Shown here: piece by piece, positions 22,685 to 29,074 of the stretch
How positions within the stretch are numbered: the first letter of the stretch is position 1
Layout: the number at the start of each line of letters is the position of its first letter
Translations under genes and position numbers: made by a program
The notes under the pieces: model-generated
Databases searched by the model: none
What the model was told of the DNA's origin: nothing
What the model saw: only the letters and a program-made list of their open reading frames with translations
From: a virus
Reading direction: 5' to 3' (one strand)
DNA length: 29,074 nt
IMG/VR virus record: IMGVR_UViG_3300043444_000219
Coordinates: 1 to 29,074 of that record

Positions 22685-23884
22685 ATGGGACTTTCTGAAA
22701 AGCTAGAAAATCTAGCTAGCCCTGGAAAATCTGGATCAGATATTAAATCACTAAATATCCCAGAAGACTGGCGTCCACGTATGGATGTAGATACTTCTAA
22801 AGGTGGCTTTGTAATCTCCCAGCCACGACCTTCCTCCGAGATTCCGGACGCCGCAACTGTAATTGAAGAGTTTGGACTCGACCCACGCGAGTGGACTGTT
22901 TCATCTATGCGTCGCGGAAAGTGGCAACGCTATGACGGAGAATTTTTAGAATCAGTTCGAGTCAACTTAATTCCTAACACGGCTGCACATCACGACCAGC
23001 TAGACGCTGAAAAACTTATCGACGAAATTAAGAAATGGCGTCCAGCAACTGGAATCAAAAAATCTACCGGTAACGGCGCATTTGGACTATTCCCTAGCGA
23101 TCAGCAGCTAGGTAAAAAAGCTGGAGGTCAAGGTACTCAGCAGTCTATTGACAGAATCCTATATCTAACAGAAGCTGCAGTAAATAAATTTGCTGGCTAC
23201 CAAAAGATGGGATTGTCTTTTGGAACCATAGTTCTAGGTCTTCCTGGAGATCACGTTGAAGGTAACGTGTCTCAGAATGGTCGTTTGCAGGGCCAAGCTG
23301 CGTCAGATCTTGGTCTGACAGAGCAGGTTCGAGTTGCAAGAAGATTGCTGATGACTCAAATTAAAGCTCTAGCACCACTTGCAGAGAGCATGATTGTTCC
23401 AGTAATTAATGGAAACCACGACGAGGTTACTCGTCAGGTTGCCGCAGACCCAGCCGATGGCTGGAACGTCGAGATTGCTTCTGCAGTTCAGGATGCTTGT
23501 GCAGAGAACCCTGCCCTACAACACGTTGAGTTCCGTTTTCCAGCATCTGGACACCAGACCTTGGTAACCGAAATCTGCGGCACTCATCTAGGAATGTTCC
23601 ACGGCCACCAAGCAAATCAGAACAACGTACTGAAGTATCTATCAGGACAAGCAGCTGGTCAAACAGCACTAGGTCTTGCTGATATCTGGGTGTCCGGACA
23701 CTTCCACAACTTCCGCACAATGGACATTGGCGATCGCCTCTGGCTACAGTGCCCGACCACAGACCCTGGTTCAGAGTGGTTCCGCGACCGTGCAGGTTTG
23801 GAATCTAAGCCAGGACTTCTAACATTGGCACTTGGTGGAGACTTTGATCCTAGAGAGCACATTAGCGTAATCCCAGTCAAGTAG
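22685..23884 (+). CDS. Metallophosphoesterase, MRE11/SbcD-like
   Basis: This 399-residue protein has calcineurin-type metal-binding motifs: LPGDHVEGN (about 185-193), INGNHDE (about 239-245), FHGHQ (about 303-307) and SGHFHNF (about 339-345). Instead of the first DxH motif, FPSDQQLG (about 136-143) appears at the expected place. In actinophages this family is annotated as an MRE11-like double-strand-break nuclease acting in DNA processing or recombination. The N-terminal 100 residues, including WRPRMDVDTSKGGFVISQP and DPREWTVSSMRRGKWQRYDGE, are a family-specific extension. It is followed directly by the next start codon (TAGATG). Confidence 0.87.
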   Translation: MGLSEKLENLASPGKSGSDIKSLNIPEDWRPRMDVDTSKGGFVISQPRPSSEIPDAATVIEEFGLDPREWTVSSMRRGKWQRYDGEFLESVRVNLIPNTAAHHDQLDAEKLIDEIKKWRPATGIKKSTGNGAFGLFPSDQQLGKKAGGQGTQQSIDRILYLTEAAVNKFAGYQKMGLSFGTIVLGLPGDHVEGNVSQNGRLQGQAASDLGLTEQVRVARRLLMTQIKALAPLAESMIVPVINGNHDEVTRQVAADPADGWNVEIASAVQDACAENPALQHVEFRFPASGHQTLVTEICGTHLGMFHGHQANQNNVLKYLSGQAAGQTALGLADIWVSGHFHNFRTMDIGDRLWLQCPTTDPGSEWFRDRAGLESKPGLLTLALGGDFDPREHISVIPVK

Positions 23885-24706
23885 ATGAAGACAAGTAAAA
23901 CCTACATAGTCACCTGGGATGAACTTTTATATAACGCTATAGATGTAGATTCTCAGCTAAGCAAGGCTAATATTGACTATCTGGTTTACGACGTAACAAC
24001 AAAACCTACTGAACGTCCAAATTGGATTATTGCTGAGAAAGTTAGATACTACGGACACTTCTACAACTCGCTAGAAGATTTTGCAAAAACAAACCACGAC
24101 ATTTTTATCTTTAATGCTGGCGATGCAATATGCGAGAGACATGCAGACTTTGTAAAAATAGTAGAAGAAACTATGTCTTTAGATGATGATATCTGGATTA
24201 TGGCTCCCAGGATGAGTGGAGACGGCTCTGATGGTATGGTCACACTAATACAGATGTCTAAAAAATATAAAAATTTAGGACTTTCTACCCAAATTAATGG
24301 AATCTATGTAGCTCTAAGCAGGGAGCTAGCTTTGTTTATTTTGGAGTATTACAGGTGGATACTTCAAAAAGGCTATATGAATTTTGCTAATTCAATTACT
24401 GGTCACTGCCTTGACACTGTTTACGCAGCCTGGACCCTCTACAACAATAAAAAGATATACCGTCAGTGGGATTTTTGGATGGATACGGTTCCGGGAACTA
24501 GCTACAACACATCTTATGGCGGGCGAGAGTGCGGAGAGATAAAAAGTTGGTTTAAAGAATATGTATCATTTTTAGGTATGAACAGCTTCACCGTGCAGCA
24601 TGTATACGATGCCATAGTAGAAAAAGACACTAAATTTCTCGGGACAACTTTTCCAATAGAAAAAGCATATCCAAATTTAAATTGGACTAAGGATCTAGAC
24701 TACTGA
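23885..24706 (+). CDS. Probable glycosyltransferase-like protein
   Basis: I do not firmly recognise this 273-residue protein. Its first 100 residues look like a nucleotide-sugar-transferase Rossmann-type half: YIVTWDELLYNAIDVDSQL, then HDIFIFNAGDAICERHADFV with a possible DxD-like site. GHCLDTVYAAWTLYNNKKIYRQWDF (about 179-203) and GTSYNTSYGGRECGEIKSWF follow. It starts right after the phosphoesterase stop, and its own stop overlaps the cytidylyltransferase ATG (TGATG). Coupling to an enzyme that makes CDP- or CMP-linked precursors supports a transferase role, but this is inference. It is richer in AT than the phosphoesterase before it, which may mean separate origin. Confidence 0.6.
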   Translation: MKTSKTYIVTWDELLYNAIDVDSQLSKANIDYLVYDVTTKPTERPNWIIAEKVRYYGHFYNSLEDFAKTNHDIFIFNAGDAICERHADFVKIVEETMSLDDDIWIMAPRMSGDGSDGMVTLIQMSKKYKNLGLSTQINGIYVALSRELALFILEYYRWILQKGYMNFANSITGHCLDTVYAAWTLYNNKKIYRQWDFWMDTVPGTSYNTSYGGRECGEIKSWFKEYVSFLGMNSFTVQHVYDAIVEKDTKFLGTTFPIEKAYPNLNWTKDLDY

Positions 24707-25122
24707 TGAATCCTATTGTTTATACCGGCGGAACTTTTGATCTTCCGCACCCAGGGCACTACAGACTACTAAGTAGGGCATCCAATTTTGGATTGGTTGT
24801 TGTATCTCTGAACACAGATGAATTTATAACAACATACAAAGGAAAGCCGCCAGTTCTTTCTTACGAAGAGCGAAAAGAGATTTTATTGGCCTGCAAATGG
24901 GTGCATGATGTTATCCCAAACATAGGTGGATCAGACTCTAAACCAGCAATAGAATCAGTAAATCCAGACTACGTAGTAATTGGATCTGATTGGGCTAAAA
25001 AAGATTACTACAAGCAAATGGGCTTCACTCAGGATTGGCTAGATGAGCGAGGCATTGGTCTAATTTATCTGCCATACACAGGAGGAATTAGCAGTACCGA
25101 AATAAAAAAGAGAATGTCTTAA
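24706..25122 (+). CDS. Cytidylyltransferase (glycerol-3-phosphate / RfaE-C type)
   Basis: This 138-residue enzyme would activate a phosphorylated polyol or sugar with CTP or ATP. VYTGGTFDLPHPGHYRLL has the nucleotide-binding HxGH (15-18). VIGSDWAKKDYY (about 91-102) is the substrate loop, and GGISSTEIKKR (126-136) is the C-terminal ISSTxI motif. Its length matches TagD (about 130 residues). It is the last plus-strand gene and overlaps the convergent WhiB gene by 4 nt without a terminator. The glycosyltransferase-like gene before it would be the user of the product. The edge fragment at 1-86 is a second family member. Confidence 0.92.
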   Translation: MNPIVYTGGTFDLPHPGHYRLLSRASNFGLVVVSLNTDEFITTYKGKPPVLSYEERKEILLACKWVHDVIPNIGGSDSKPAIESVNPDYVVIGSDWAKKDYYKQMGFTQDWLDERGIGLIYLPYTGGISSTEIKKRMS

Positions 25123-25583
25123 GACTTCTTCTTTCTTGTTTCCTGTGAGTGATACGCGTCAACTGCATTAGCACTAGTCCTGCTTTGCCAACTAAACAAA
25201 CAATCAGAACACTCAACCATTTTCATAGTTGCCCAGCGGCCACCATTTGGCCTGGAGATAGTTTTAGTTGATAGAGAAGATGTCTTTGATTTGCAGTAAG
25301 GACAAAGCGGGAACCTATTGTGCCGCATCTCTTGTCCCTCCCAGTTGACAGAGAGAGTTCTGCGAATCTGTTTGTAATTAAGGCCGCCCCATATACCCCA
25401 CACTTGCTTAGTATCTAATGCCCACCTCAGACACTCTTTCCTTACCGGGCAGATTTCACAGAGCTTCAATGCTTTGTGCTGCTGAGAAGCCTTATTTGCA
25501 AAAAAGTTTTTCATGTACTCTTTGTTTTTAGGCTTAGCACACTCGGCATCTTGGTGCCATTCTTCATTATTAAATAGCATCAA
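25119..25583 (-). CDS. WhiB-like protein fused to a C-terminal zinc ribbon
   Basis: Residues 1-80 are a WhiB domain, with Cys15 (DAEC), Cys42, Cys45 and Cys51 (CEICPVRKEC), GIWGG at 63-67, and the basic segment NYKQIRRTL. The remaining 74 residues are not typical of WhiB. LCPYCKSK (Cys94, Cys97) and ECSDCLFSW (Cys125, Cys128) form a four-cysteine zinc ribbon. Normal WhiB proteins end soon after GIWGG. The extra ribbon could bind DNA, RNA polymerase or another protein. The start ATG overlaps the upstream gene by 14 nt. With the protein at 4709-5050, the phage carries two distinct WhiB proteins. Confidence 0.9.
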   Translation of the reverse strand: MMLFNNEEWHQDAECAKPKNKEYMKNFFANKASQQHKALKLCEICPVRKECLRWALDTKQVWGIWGGLNYKQIRRTLSVNWEGQEMRHNRFPLCPYCKSKTSSLSTKTISRPNGGRWATMKMVECSDCLFSWQSRTSANAVDAYHSQETRKKKS

Positions 25584-25920
25584 AAACCTCTACTACTGTT
25601 ATTGGTGTAACTTCTATTAAGTCTTCACCAGATTTCGAAGAGCCGTTTTCACTACAAATAATCTGACGTTCAAGAAGATCAGAATATCCCGAATGCAGCT
25701 GACTACTAGAACCCGATGCAATCATCGAGAAGCCTTCAGAAAGAGAAGATGCAATTCCTTCTCTCTGAATGGAGGATGCCAGAGCTTTTCTGACTACTTC
25801 TTCCTCAATATCGATGTGCCCTTCTGTATAAAAAACCACCGATTCTGTACTAGAAAAATCGTAATCAAGGCCGTCCCAGATAAACCAAAGGGACTCACCA
25901 ATTCTTGAATCTTTACTCAT
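25570..25920 (-). CDS. Hypothetical protein encoded with the WhiB-zinc ribbon gene
   Basis: This 116-residue acidic, serine-rich protein is not recognised. It reads SLWFIWDGLDYDFSSTESVVFYTEGHIDIEEEVVRKALASSIQREG, with serine runs (SGSSSQLHSG) later on. The first half is predicted alternating strand and helix. It heads the transcript leading into the WhiB-zinc ribbon gene, which it overlaps by 14 nt, and is probably leaderless. Close coupling suggests a role linked to that regulator, such as a sensor or antagonist. This is a guess. Confidence 0.65.
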   Translation of the reverse strand: MSKDSRIGESLWFIWDGLDYDFSSTESVVFYTEGHIDIEEEVVRKALASSIQREGIASSLSEGFSMIASGSSSQLHSGYSDLLERQIICSENGSSKSGEDLIEVTPITVVEVFDAI

Positions 25921-25926
25921 GTAAAG

Positions 25927-25932
25927 ATTTTA
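25927..25932 (-). promoter_or_regulatory. Leaderless-type -10 box of the 25570-25920 gene
   Basis: TAAAAT on the minus strand is followed by CTTTAC and then the ATG, exactly 6 nt. There is no ribosome site. The 59-nt gap also shows plus-strand TATAAT at about 25959-25964, facing away toward no known plus gene. Confidence 0.52.
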
Positions 25933-25979
25933 TACTAGTAAGTCCCTTTTAGTGACGTATAATCGCTGTAAATTACAAA

Positions 25980-26468
25980 TTATACCGGCCAGACATATTC
26001 GTAGGTTTCAGGACGTTTTCCTGAATCCTCAGGCCAACCAAACTGCGAATACCACTCGTAGTCTTTGTTGAGCAAAGCTAGTCGGTGGCTAGATGCAATT
26101 ATTTTAAAGTAGCTGAGATTTGATAGCCAGCTTGGGTTTTCGCTGTGGCCTTCTACAAGTCCTAGCTCAATGGCACGCATGATAGTTGCTTTGGCTTTGT
26201 CACCGATGGTTGACTTGTAGCCACGCTTCTTCCACTCGTCAACCATTGCCTCAATGTAGCGATATAAAGCGTATTCGTGACCACGCCACATCTTTACGGC
26301 TGGATGGTTTACCCAGCCTTTAGGGATGCGGTGTTCACCTTGCGGATCAAGCTCAAGCAGAGTCATAAGAATCTGCCAGCCCTCAAGGGCCTGCTTGTTG
26401 AGACGCTTGTTGTCAAGCACCTTGGCGATATCTTCAAAGCTGGTAATCAGCGGTACAAATGTTTGCAT
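25980..26468 (-). CDS. Pyrimidine-dimer DNA glycosylase-like protein (MSMEG_6728 family)
   Basis: This 162-residue protein begins MQTFVPLITSFEDIAKVLDNKRLNKQALEGWQIL and has WVNHPAVKMWRGHEYALYRYIEAMVDEWKKRGY. These are the hallmarks of the Pyr_excise family related to T4 endonuclease V, which removes UV-induced dimers. The initial MQT, with a Thr close to the N-terminus, matches the T4 enzyme's N-terminal catalytic Thr. The C-terminus PSWLSNLSYFKIIASSHRLALLNKDYEWYSQFGW resembles actinobacterial homologues. UV repair would suit a phage in sunlit water. TAGTAT ends 6 nt before the ATG, so translation is probably leaderless. Confidence 0.82.
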   Translation of the reverse strand: MQTFVPLITSFEDIAKVLDNKRLNKQALEGWQILMTLLELDPQGEHRIPKGWVNHPAVKMWRGHEYALYRYIEAMVDEWKKRGYKSTIGDKAKATIMRAIELGLVEGHSENPSWLSNLSYFKIIASSHRLALLNKDYEWYSQFGWPEDSGKRPETYEYVWPV

Positions 26469-26474
26469 AGTTAG

Positions 26475-26480
26475 ATACTA
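26475..26480 (-). promoter_or_regulatory. Leaderless-type -10 box of the glycosylase-like gene
   Basis: TAGTAT on the minus strand is followed by CTAACT and then the ATG. This is one of five minus-strand genes here with a -10 box 6-7 nt from the start. Confidence 0.52.
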
Positions 26481-26486
26481 TGGGAT

Positions 26487-26711
26487 TTATTTTTCTTTGT
26501 CAAGTCCAAATGTCATAAAGCTTGTTTTTATTTTGCTGTAAGCAGTTACCTGATACTTGCCATCAACTATTTCAACTTTTAGCTCTGTATCGGTCTTATC
26601 GGAAACTTCATTAATAGGGATATCTAAAAACTCTCCAATATGTTTAGCTGCAATGTTTGTGGCTGCATGATAGTTTTCAGCTTCAAACTTTAGCTCAAAT
26701 GAGGTACGCAT
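26487..26711 (-). CDS. Small hypothetical phage protein
   Basis: This 74-residue protein has an alpha-beta pattern: MRTSFELKFEAENYHAATNIAAKHIGEFLDIP, then LKVEIVDGKYQVTAYSKI. It resembles small ferredoxin-like or dodecin-like folds, but I do not recognise a family. Its ATG shares a base with the stop of the upstream gene (TAATG), so they are translated together. Function is unknown. Confidence 0.7.
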   Translation of the reverse strand: MRTSFELKFEAENYHAATNIAAKHIGEFLDIPINEVSDKTDTELKVEIVDGKYQVTAYSKIKTSFMTFGLDKEK

Positions 26712-27133
26712 TATCGAACTCGCTTTTCTAGCTTGTATGGCGAATAGTGAACGCCTTCCAAAACAGGAGTTTTTCCATCAGTTGACTTGAAGATAACATC
26801 ACCATATCGAATAGCAATCACAACTCCACGTCTTCCATTGTGTAAAACGCCAGTCTTGTCAGTAAATGCATTAGGTAGAACCCGCACTTGATCACCAACA
26901 ACTAGCTGACCTGGTTGAGCAGGAACCCAAACTTCATCTGCTACTACTTCTTCGTAGATATTTGTTCCAGAGGCGAGCTTAGAAAAGTACTCGATAACTT
27001 CTTTTACTTGATTATCGGTCAGCTTCTGAGCGTCCCAAGTCTCTAGAAGAGCAAGAAGGGCGTTTCCTGTGCCAATCTTTACCTTGGCTTCTTGCATCTG
27101 CTGGCGTACCCAGTCGAAATTTACTTCGGGCAT
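26711..27133 (-). CDS. Conserved actinophage protein with SH3/KOW-like C-terminus
   Basis: The 140 residues start with a helical part (MPEVNFDWVRQQMQEAKVKIGTGNALLALLETWDAQKLTDNQVKEVIEYFSKLA). VWVPAQPGQLVVGDQVRVLPNAFTDKTGVLHNGRRGVVIAIRYGDVIFKSTDG follows, and then GVHYSPYKLEKRV. I recognise the second half as a common conserved protein of actinophages. Its small beta-barrel pattern, QLVVGDQVRVLxxAxxxxxGxxHNGRRGxVxAIxYGDV, recalls KOW/SH3-like nucleic-acid-binding barrels. The role is not known. A ribosome site AGGAG lies 6 nt before the ATG. Confidence 0.78.
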   Translation of the reverse strand: MPEVNFDWVRQQMQEAKVKIGTGNALLALLETWDAQKLTDNQVKEVIEYFSKLASGTNIYEEVVADEVWVPAQPGQLVVGDQVRVLPNAFTDKTGVLHNGRRGVVIAIRYGDVIFKSTDGKTPVLEGVHYSPYKLEKRVR

Positions 27134-27140
27134 TTTTCTC

Positions 27141-28139
27141 CTATTTTGTCTTTTTGAATATCGAATTCAGAAGAGTATCTGAATCCTTTTTTGTTGAAAT
27201 GTTATTTAGATAAGATTCTTTTTGCAGTTTTGCAATATTAATTATATCTTCTTTTGTCTGGCCTTCAAGCTCGTATCCGAGTAGTGACCATTCAGGTCCG
27301 AGCTGCGAGGTCTCTTTCCAATCCGATAGAACTGGAGTACCTGAGTTCAATGCCTGGATCAGTCGGTAAGACCACCAAACACCCACCCCTCGCTCCTGGG
27401 GAGAAAGCAGAAGACCAAAAGAGTTCTTTATAGACTCAAAAGCTTCAGAGTCTGATAGCTTTTTTGCCGAACTTATTGGTCCAGCAGGGAGTGTTAAAAG
27501 TTTAGATAGATCCATCAACCATTTTGATTTTGGCTGATCAGTGACCCAGCTGGATCCGACTTGTTTACTTCCAGACTCTTCTTTTGTTAGTAAAAACACA
27601 TCAAGATTGACCGGTATTAGACTTTCTTCAGCAAAAAAGCCTAAAAGTTTATCTATATTTCTTGAGTTCCCCCAAGGCAACGATGGGTAGATGGTCTTGG
27701 GCCATTTTTTAGTGAGCAACTTGTTATTTGCCTCGGCCATGCTTTGCACATAAGACTCTTTAGCTAGAGAAAACTCTCTACGCTTTGAATAGAAATCAGT
27801 AAAAATACTTAGTGGATCGGCATCAATTGAATTGAAACCGTGCTTGTATTGCCACAGCTGAGGGTGGTCTAGAACCATAACTAGCTTTGGAGAGTCATAC
27901 ATGATGTTTATTGTGTGCAAGGCTCCGTAGACTTTATTTGCACTAAGACTGGTTGGTGGAGTTAGTCCAACAACAACATAGTCATATTGGCTCAGGTAGT
28001 CTTCAGTCCAAGTAACACTTGGATTAGCCCACTCTACAGTGGCAAATGTCTCGACTCTTTCAGATAGAGTCCTAAAAAATGTAACGTTTGACGATGGCTT
28101 GGTGTGGTGTGAAGCCATACCTGTAAACAGGATTTTCAT
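27141..28139 (-). CDS. Probable GT-B-fold glycosyltransferase
   Basis: The 332-residue protein starts MKILFTGMASHHTKPSSNVTFFRTL, a typical GT-B N-terminus. It continues with QYDYVVVGLTPPTSLS and VMVLDHPQLWQYKHG. The C-terminal half holds FGLLLSPQERGVGVWWSYRLIQALNSGTPVLSDWKE, like the donor-site ER.GxG..W..R..EAL..G.PV segment of GT4-type enzymes. Donor and acceptor are unknown. The ATG at 28139 is chosen because AAAGG stands 6 nt upstream. A GTG 33 nt upstream would place the start inside a strong hairpin. It is the third glycosyltransferase candidate in the window. Confidence 0.75.
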   Translation of the reverse strand: MKILFTGMASHHTKPSSNVTFFRTLSERVETFATVEWANPSVTWTEDYLSQYDYVVVGLTPPTSLSANKVYGALHTINIMYDSPKLVMVLDHPQLWQYKHGFNSIDADPLSIFTDFYSKRREFSLAKESYVQSMAEANNKLLTKKWPKTIYPSLPWGNSRNIDKLLGFFAEESLIPVNLDVFLLTKEESGSKQVGSSWVTDQPKSKWLMDLSKLLTLPAGPISSAKKLSDSEAFESIKNSFGLLLSPQERGVGVWWSYRLIQALNSGTPVLSDWKETSQLGPEWSLLGYELEGQTKEDIINIAKLQKESYLNNISTKKDSDTLLNSIFKKTK

Positions 28140-28152
28140 AGATGCCTTTCTT

Positions 28153-28192
28153 ATAGATACGGGGGACACCATAAGGTGCCCCCCGCGTCTAT
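28153..28192 (-). other. Long intercistronic hairpin between the SSB-like and glycosyltransferase genes
   Basis: ATAGATACGGGGGACACC (28153-28170) pairs with GGTGCCCCCCGCGTCTAT (28175-28192) with few mismatches around a 4-nt loop. On the minus strand no T-run follows (CTATAAGAAAGG, which is the ribosome site of the next gene). It is more likely an RNA-processing, stability or partial-attenuation element than a full terminator. Confidence 0.65.
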
Positions 28193-28199
28193 CTGAGTG

Positions 28200-28742
28200 T
28201 TAGAACGGAGTTGCGTCCGAAGTAACAGGTGCAGCCGGAGCCGGGGCAGGAGCCGGGGCAGGAGCTGGAGCCGGAGCAGGAGCAGCCACTGTAGCGGCCT
28301 GAGGTGCCTCAGCTGGTGCTGAAGCAACGTCAGTACGGATAATGTGGTACTGCTTGATTTCGTTGCTACGGTTGCCGTTGTAGGTCTTTGTTCCAAGAGT
28401 TGCACGGAACGAACGACCAAACAGAGCCTGCTCAATCTGAGCGTTGGTTGGGTTCTGGTCGAAGTACGACTTACCCAAACCTAGGGCAGTCATCTTCATA
28501 AAGAACATACCAAGAGCCTTGCCGTTCTCAGGCGAGACAACTAGGTTGTCCCAGACGCGACGCTTTGCGTGTGGACCACCCTGAACTTCAGTGGTGATCT
28601 TGAACATAGTCTTACCCGTCTGGGTAGTGGTTGCCTTTGAGTCGATTACCTTTAGTTCGTAATCGCCGTCTGGCAGTGGCTCGAAGTTGGTGGTTGTGTC
28701 GCCAGCTTCTTTAATTAGATCGGACCAGTTGACTGATGTCAT
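28200..28742 (-). CDS. Single-stranded DNA-binding protein-like (DUF669-type)
   Basis: This 180-residue protein has a beta-barrel-like core, FEPLPDGDYELKVIDSKATTTQTGKTMFKITTEVQGG...VWDNLVV, typical of DUF669 phage ssDNA-binding proteins. A linker of repeated Ala-Pro pairs (about 155-171) leads to the C-terminus SDATPF. The PF ending mimics bacterial SSB tips that recruit partner proteins, although the tip is less acidic than usual. It lies 8 nt after the preceding gene, with AGCAGG before the ATG. The Ala-Pro tract is a low-complexity repeat of GCTCCTGC-like codons that may vary in length. Confidence 0.83.
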   Translation of the reverse strand: MTSVNWSDLIKEAGDTTTNFEPLPDGDYELKVIDSKATTTQTGKTMFKITTEVQGGPHAKRRVWDNLVVSPENGKALGMFFMKMTALGLGKSYFDQNPTNAQIEQALFGRSFRATLGTKTYNGNRSNEIKQYHIIRTDVASAPAEAPQAATVAAPAPAPAPAPAPAPAPAAPVTSDATPF

Positions 28743-28750
28743 AGTTGGTT

Positions 28751-29074
28751 CTAACCTGCTTTCTTACTTGTTGATGGGGTTGTAGCCTTCTCTCCGAAGA
28801 CCATATCGAGCATGCGTTCTACACCGAGATCGCCTTGCTCAACGACTTTTCCAAGACGTCCTTGGACACGCTCACCGGCTTCGTATTCCGGAGTGCGTTC
28901 TACATACATACGACGTACCTTGTAAGGCGCTTGCATTGGGTCAGGGTTTGGAACCTGCTCCACTGTAATCGCTCCAAGAATATCGTAGAAGTACGGAGCT
29001 TGAATTGCAAGTTGACCCTGTAGGTAAGGACGGTATACGCCATCCTGACCCTTACGAGCCATTGCAGTGAGTAC
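28751..29074 (-). CDS. C-terminal part of a possible Sak4-like recombination ATPase (edge-truncated)
   Basis: The frame is open from the window edge down to the stop at 28751 (107 residues). An internal ATG at 29062 is possible but has no ribosome site in view. The sequence has YFYDILGAITVEQVPNPDPMQAPYKVRRMYVERTPEYEAGERVQGRLGKVVEQGDLGVERMLDMVFGE. It resembles the C-terminal strand-helix pattern of RecA-like phage ATPases (Sak4 group, R..T.....AKDR.G.L....). Sak4 proteins work with a partner SSB in single-strand annealing, and the SSB-like gene follows directly. The Walker motifs would lie outside the window. Alternatively it is a complete 103-residue unknown protein. Confidence 0.5.
   Translation of the reverse strand, partial: VLTAMARKGQDGVYRPYLQGQLAIQAPYFYDILGAITVEQVPNPDPMQAPYKVRRMYVERTPEYEAGERVQGRLGKVVEQGDLGVERMLDMVFGEKATTPSTSKKAG

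Noticed and set aside
28140-28172. GTG start at 28172 for the glycosyltransferase.
   Set aside because: It lies inside the strong hairpin at 28153-28192. The ATG at 28139 has its own ribosome site and begins the typical GT-B N-terminus.

Overview
The window looks like the genome interior of a tailed dsDNA phage (or prophage) of an actinobacterium, by eye with GC below 50 %. Reasons: two WhiB-family iron-sulfur proteins, a DUF3039-type protein, an FmdB-type zinc ribbon, a phage-borne tmRNA whose tag ends ALAA, and several genes whose -10 box lies 6-7 nt before the ATG (leaderless mRNAs, common in Actinobacteria). The mix of these with a class II ribonucleotide reductase, a prim-pol/SF3 helicase and a giant collagen-like fibre suggests a low-GC freshwater host. 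That host assignment is an inference, since no host gene is present.

Layout. (1) 1-2105, minus: an edge-truncated cytidylyltransferase, an actinophage conserved protein, a short serine recombinase, a Cys-rich protein and dCMP deaminase, led by a promoter overlapped by palindromes. (2) 2106-3020: about 0.9 kb without protein genes, holding a tmRNA, a structured spacer, tRNA-Asn(GTT) and about 260 nt of further hairpin-rich RNA ending in a strong terminator. (3) 3025-8819, minus: a PMM-like HAD phosphatase, a tiny basic protein, a conserved small protein, a holin-like membrane protein, WhiB, FmdB, NrdH plus B12-dependent ribonucleotide reductase, a DUF3039 protein and a GH130-like beta-propeller. 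(4) 8899-16132, plus: an Ig-like structural protein, a 2233-residue collagen-like fibre with internal C1q-like domains, and a 55-residue zinc-ribbon protein. (5) 16125-19116, minus: an FkbM methyltransferase, a TPR-like protein, a second GH130-like propeller and a GT-A glycosyltransferase in one tight operon. (6) 19232-21826, minus: primase/helicase, with a palindrome- and repeat-rich divergent region upstream. (7) 22027-25122, plus: a membrane/coiled-coil protein, a helix-turn-helix-like protein, an MRE11-like phosphoesterase, a glycosyltransferase-like protein and a cytidylyltransferase. (8) 25119-29074, minus: a WhiB-zinc ribbon fusion, an unknown gene, a pyrimidine-dimer glycosylase-like protein, two small conserved proteins, a GT-B-like glycosyltransferase, an SSB-like protein and the C-terminal end of what may be a Sak4-like ATPase.

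How the parts may work together. Replication and nucleotide genes (dCMP deaminase, NrdJ/NrdH, primase-helicase, MRE11-like, SSB, Sak4-like) supply and process DNA. The most unusual component is an extensive glyco-module: two cytidylyltransferases, a PMM-like enzyme, three glycosyltransferase candidates, two GH130-like propellers and a methyltransferase. Its core flanks the giant collagen-like fibre on both sides. I infer a system that builds activated polyol or sugar units and decorates the fibre (or the host surface). The second unusual component is the RNA block at 2.2-3.0 kb.
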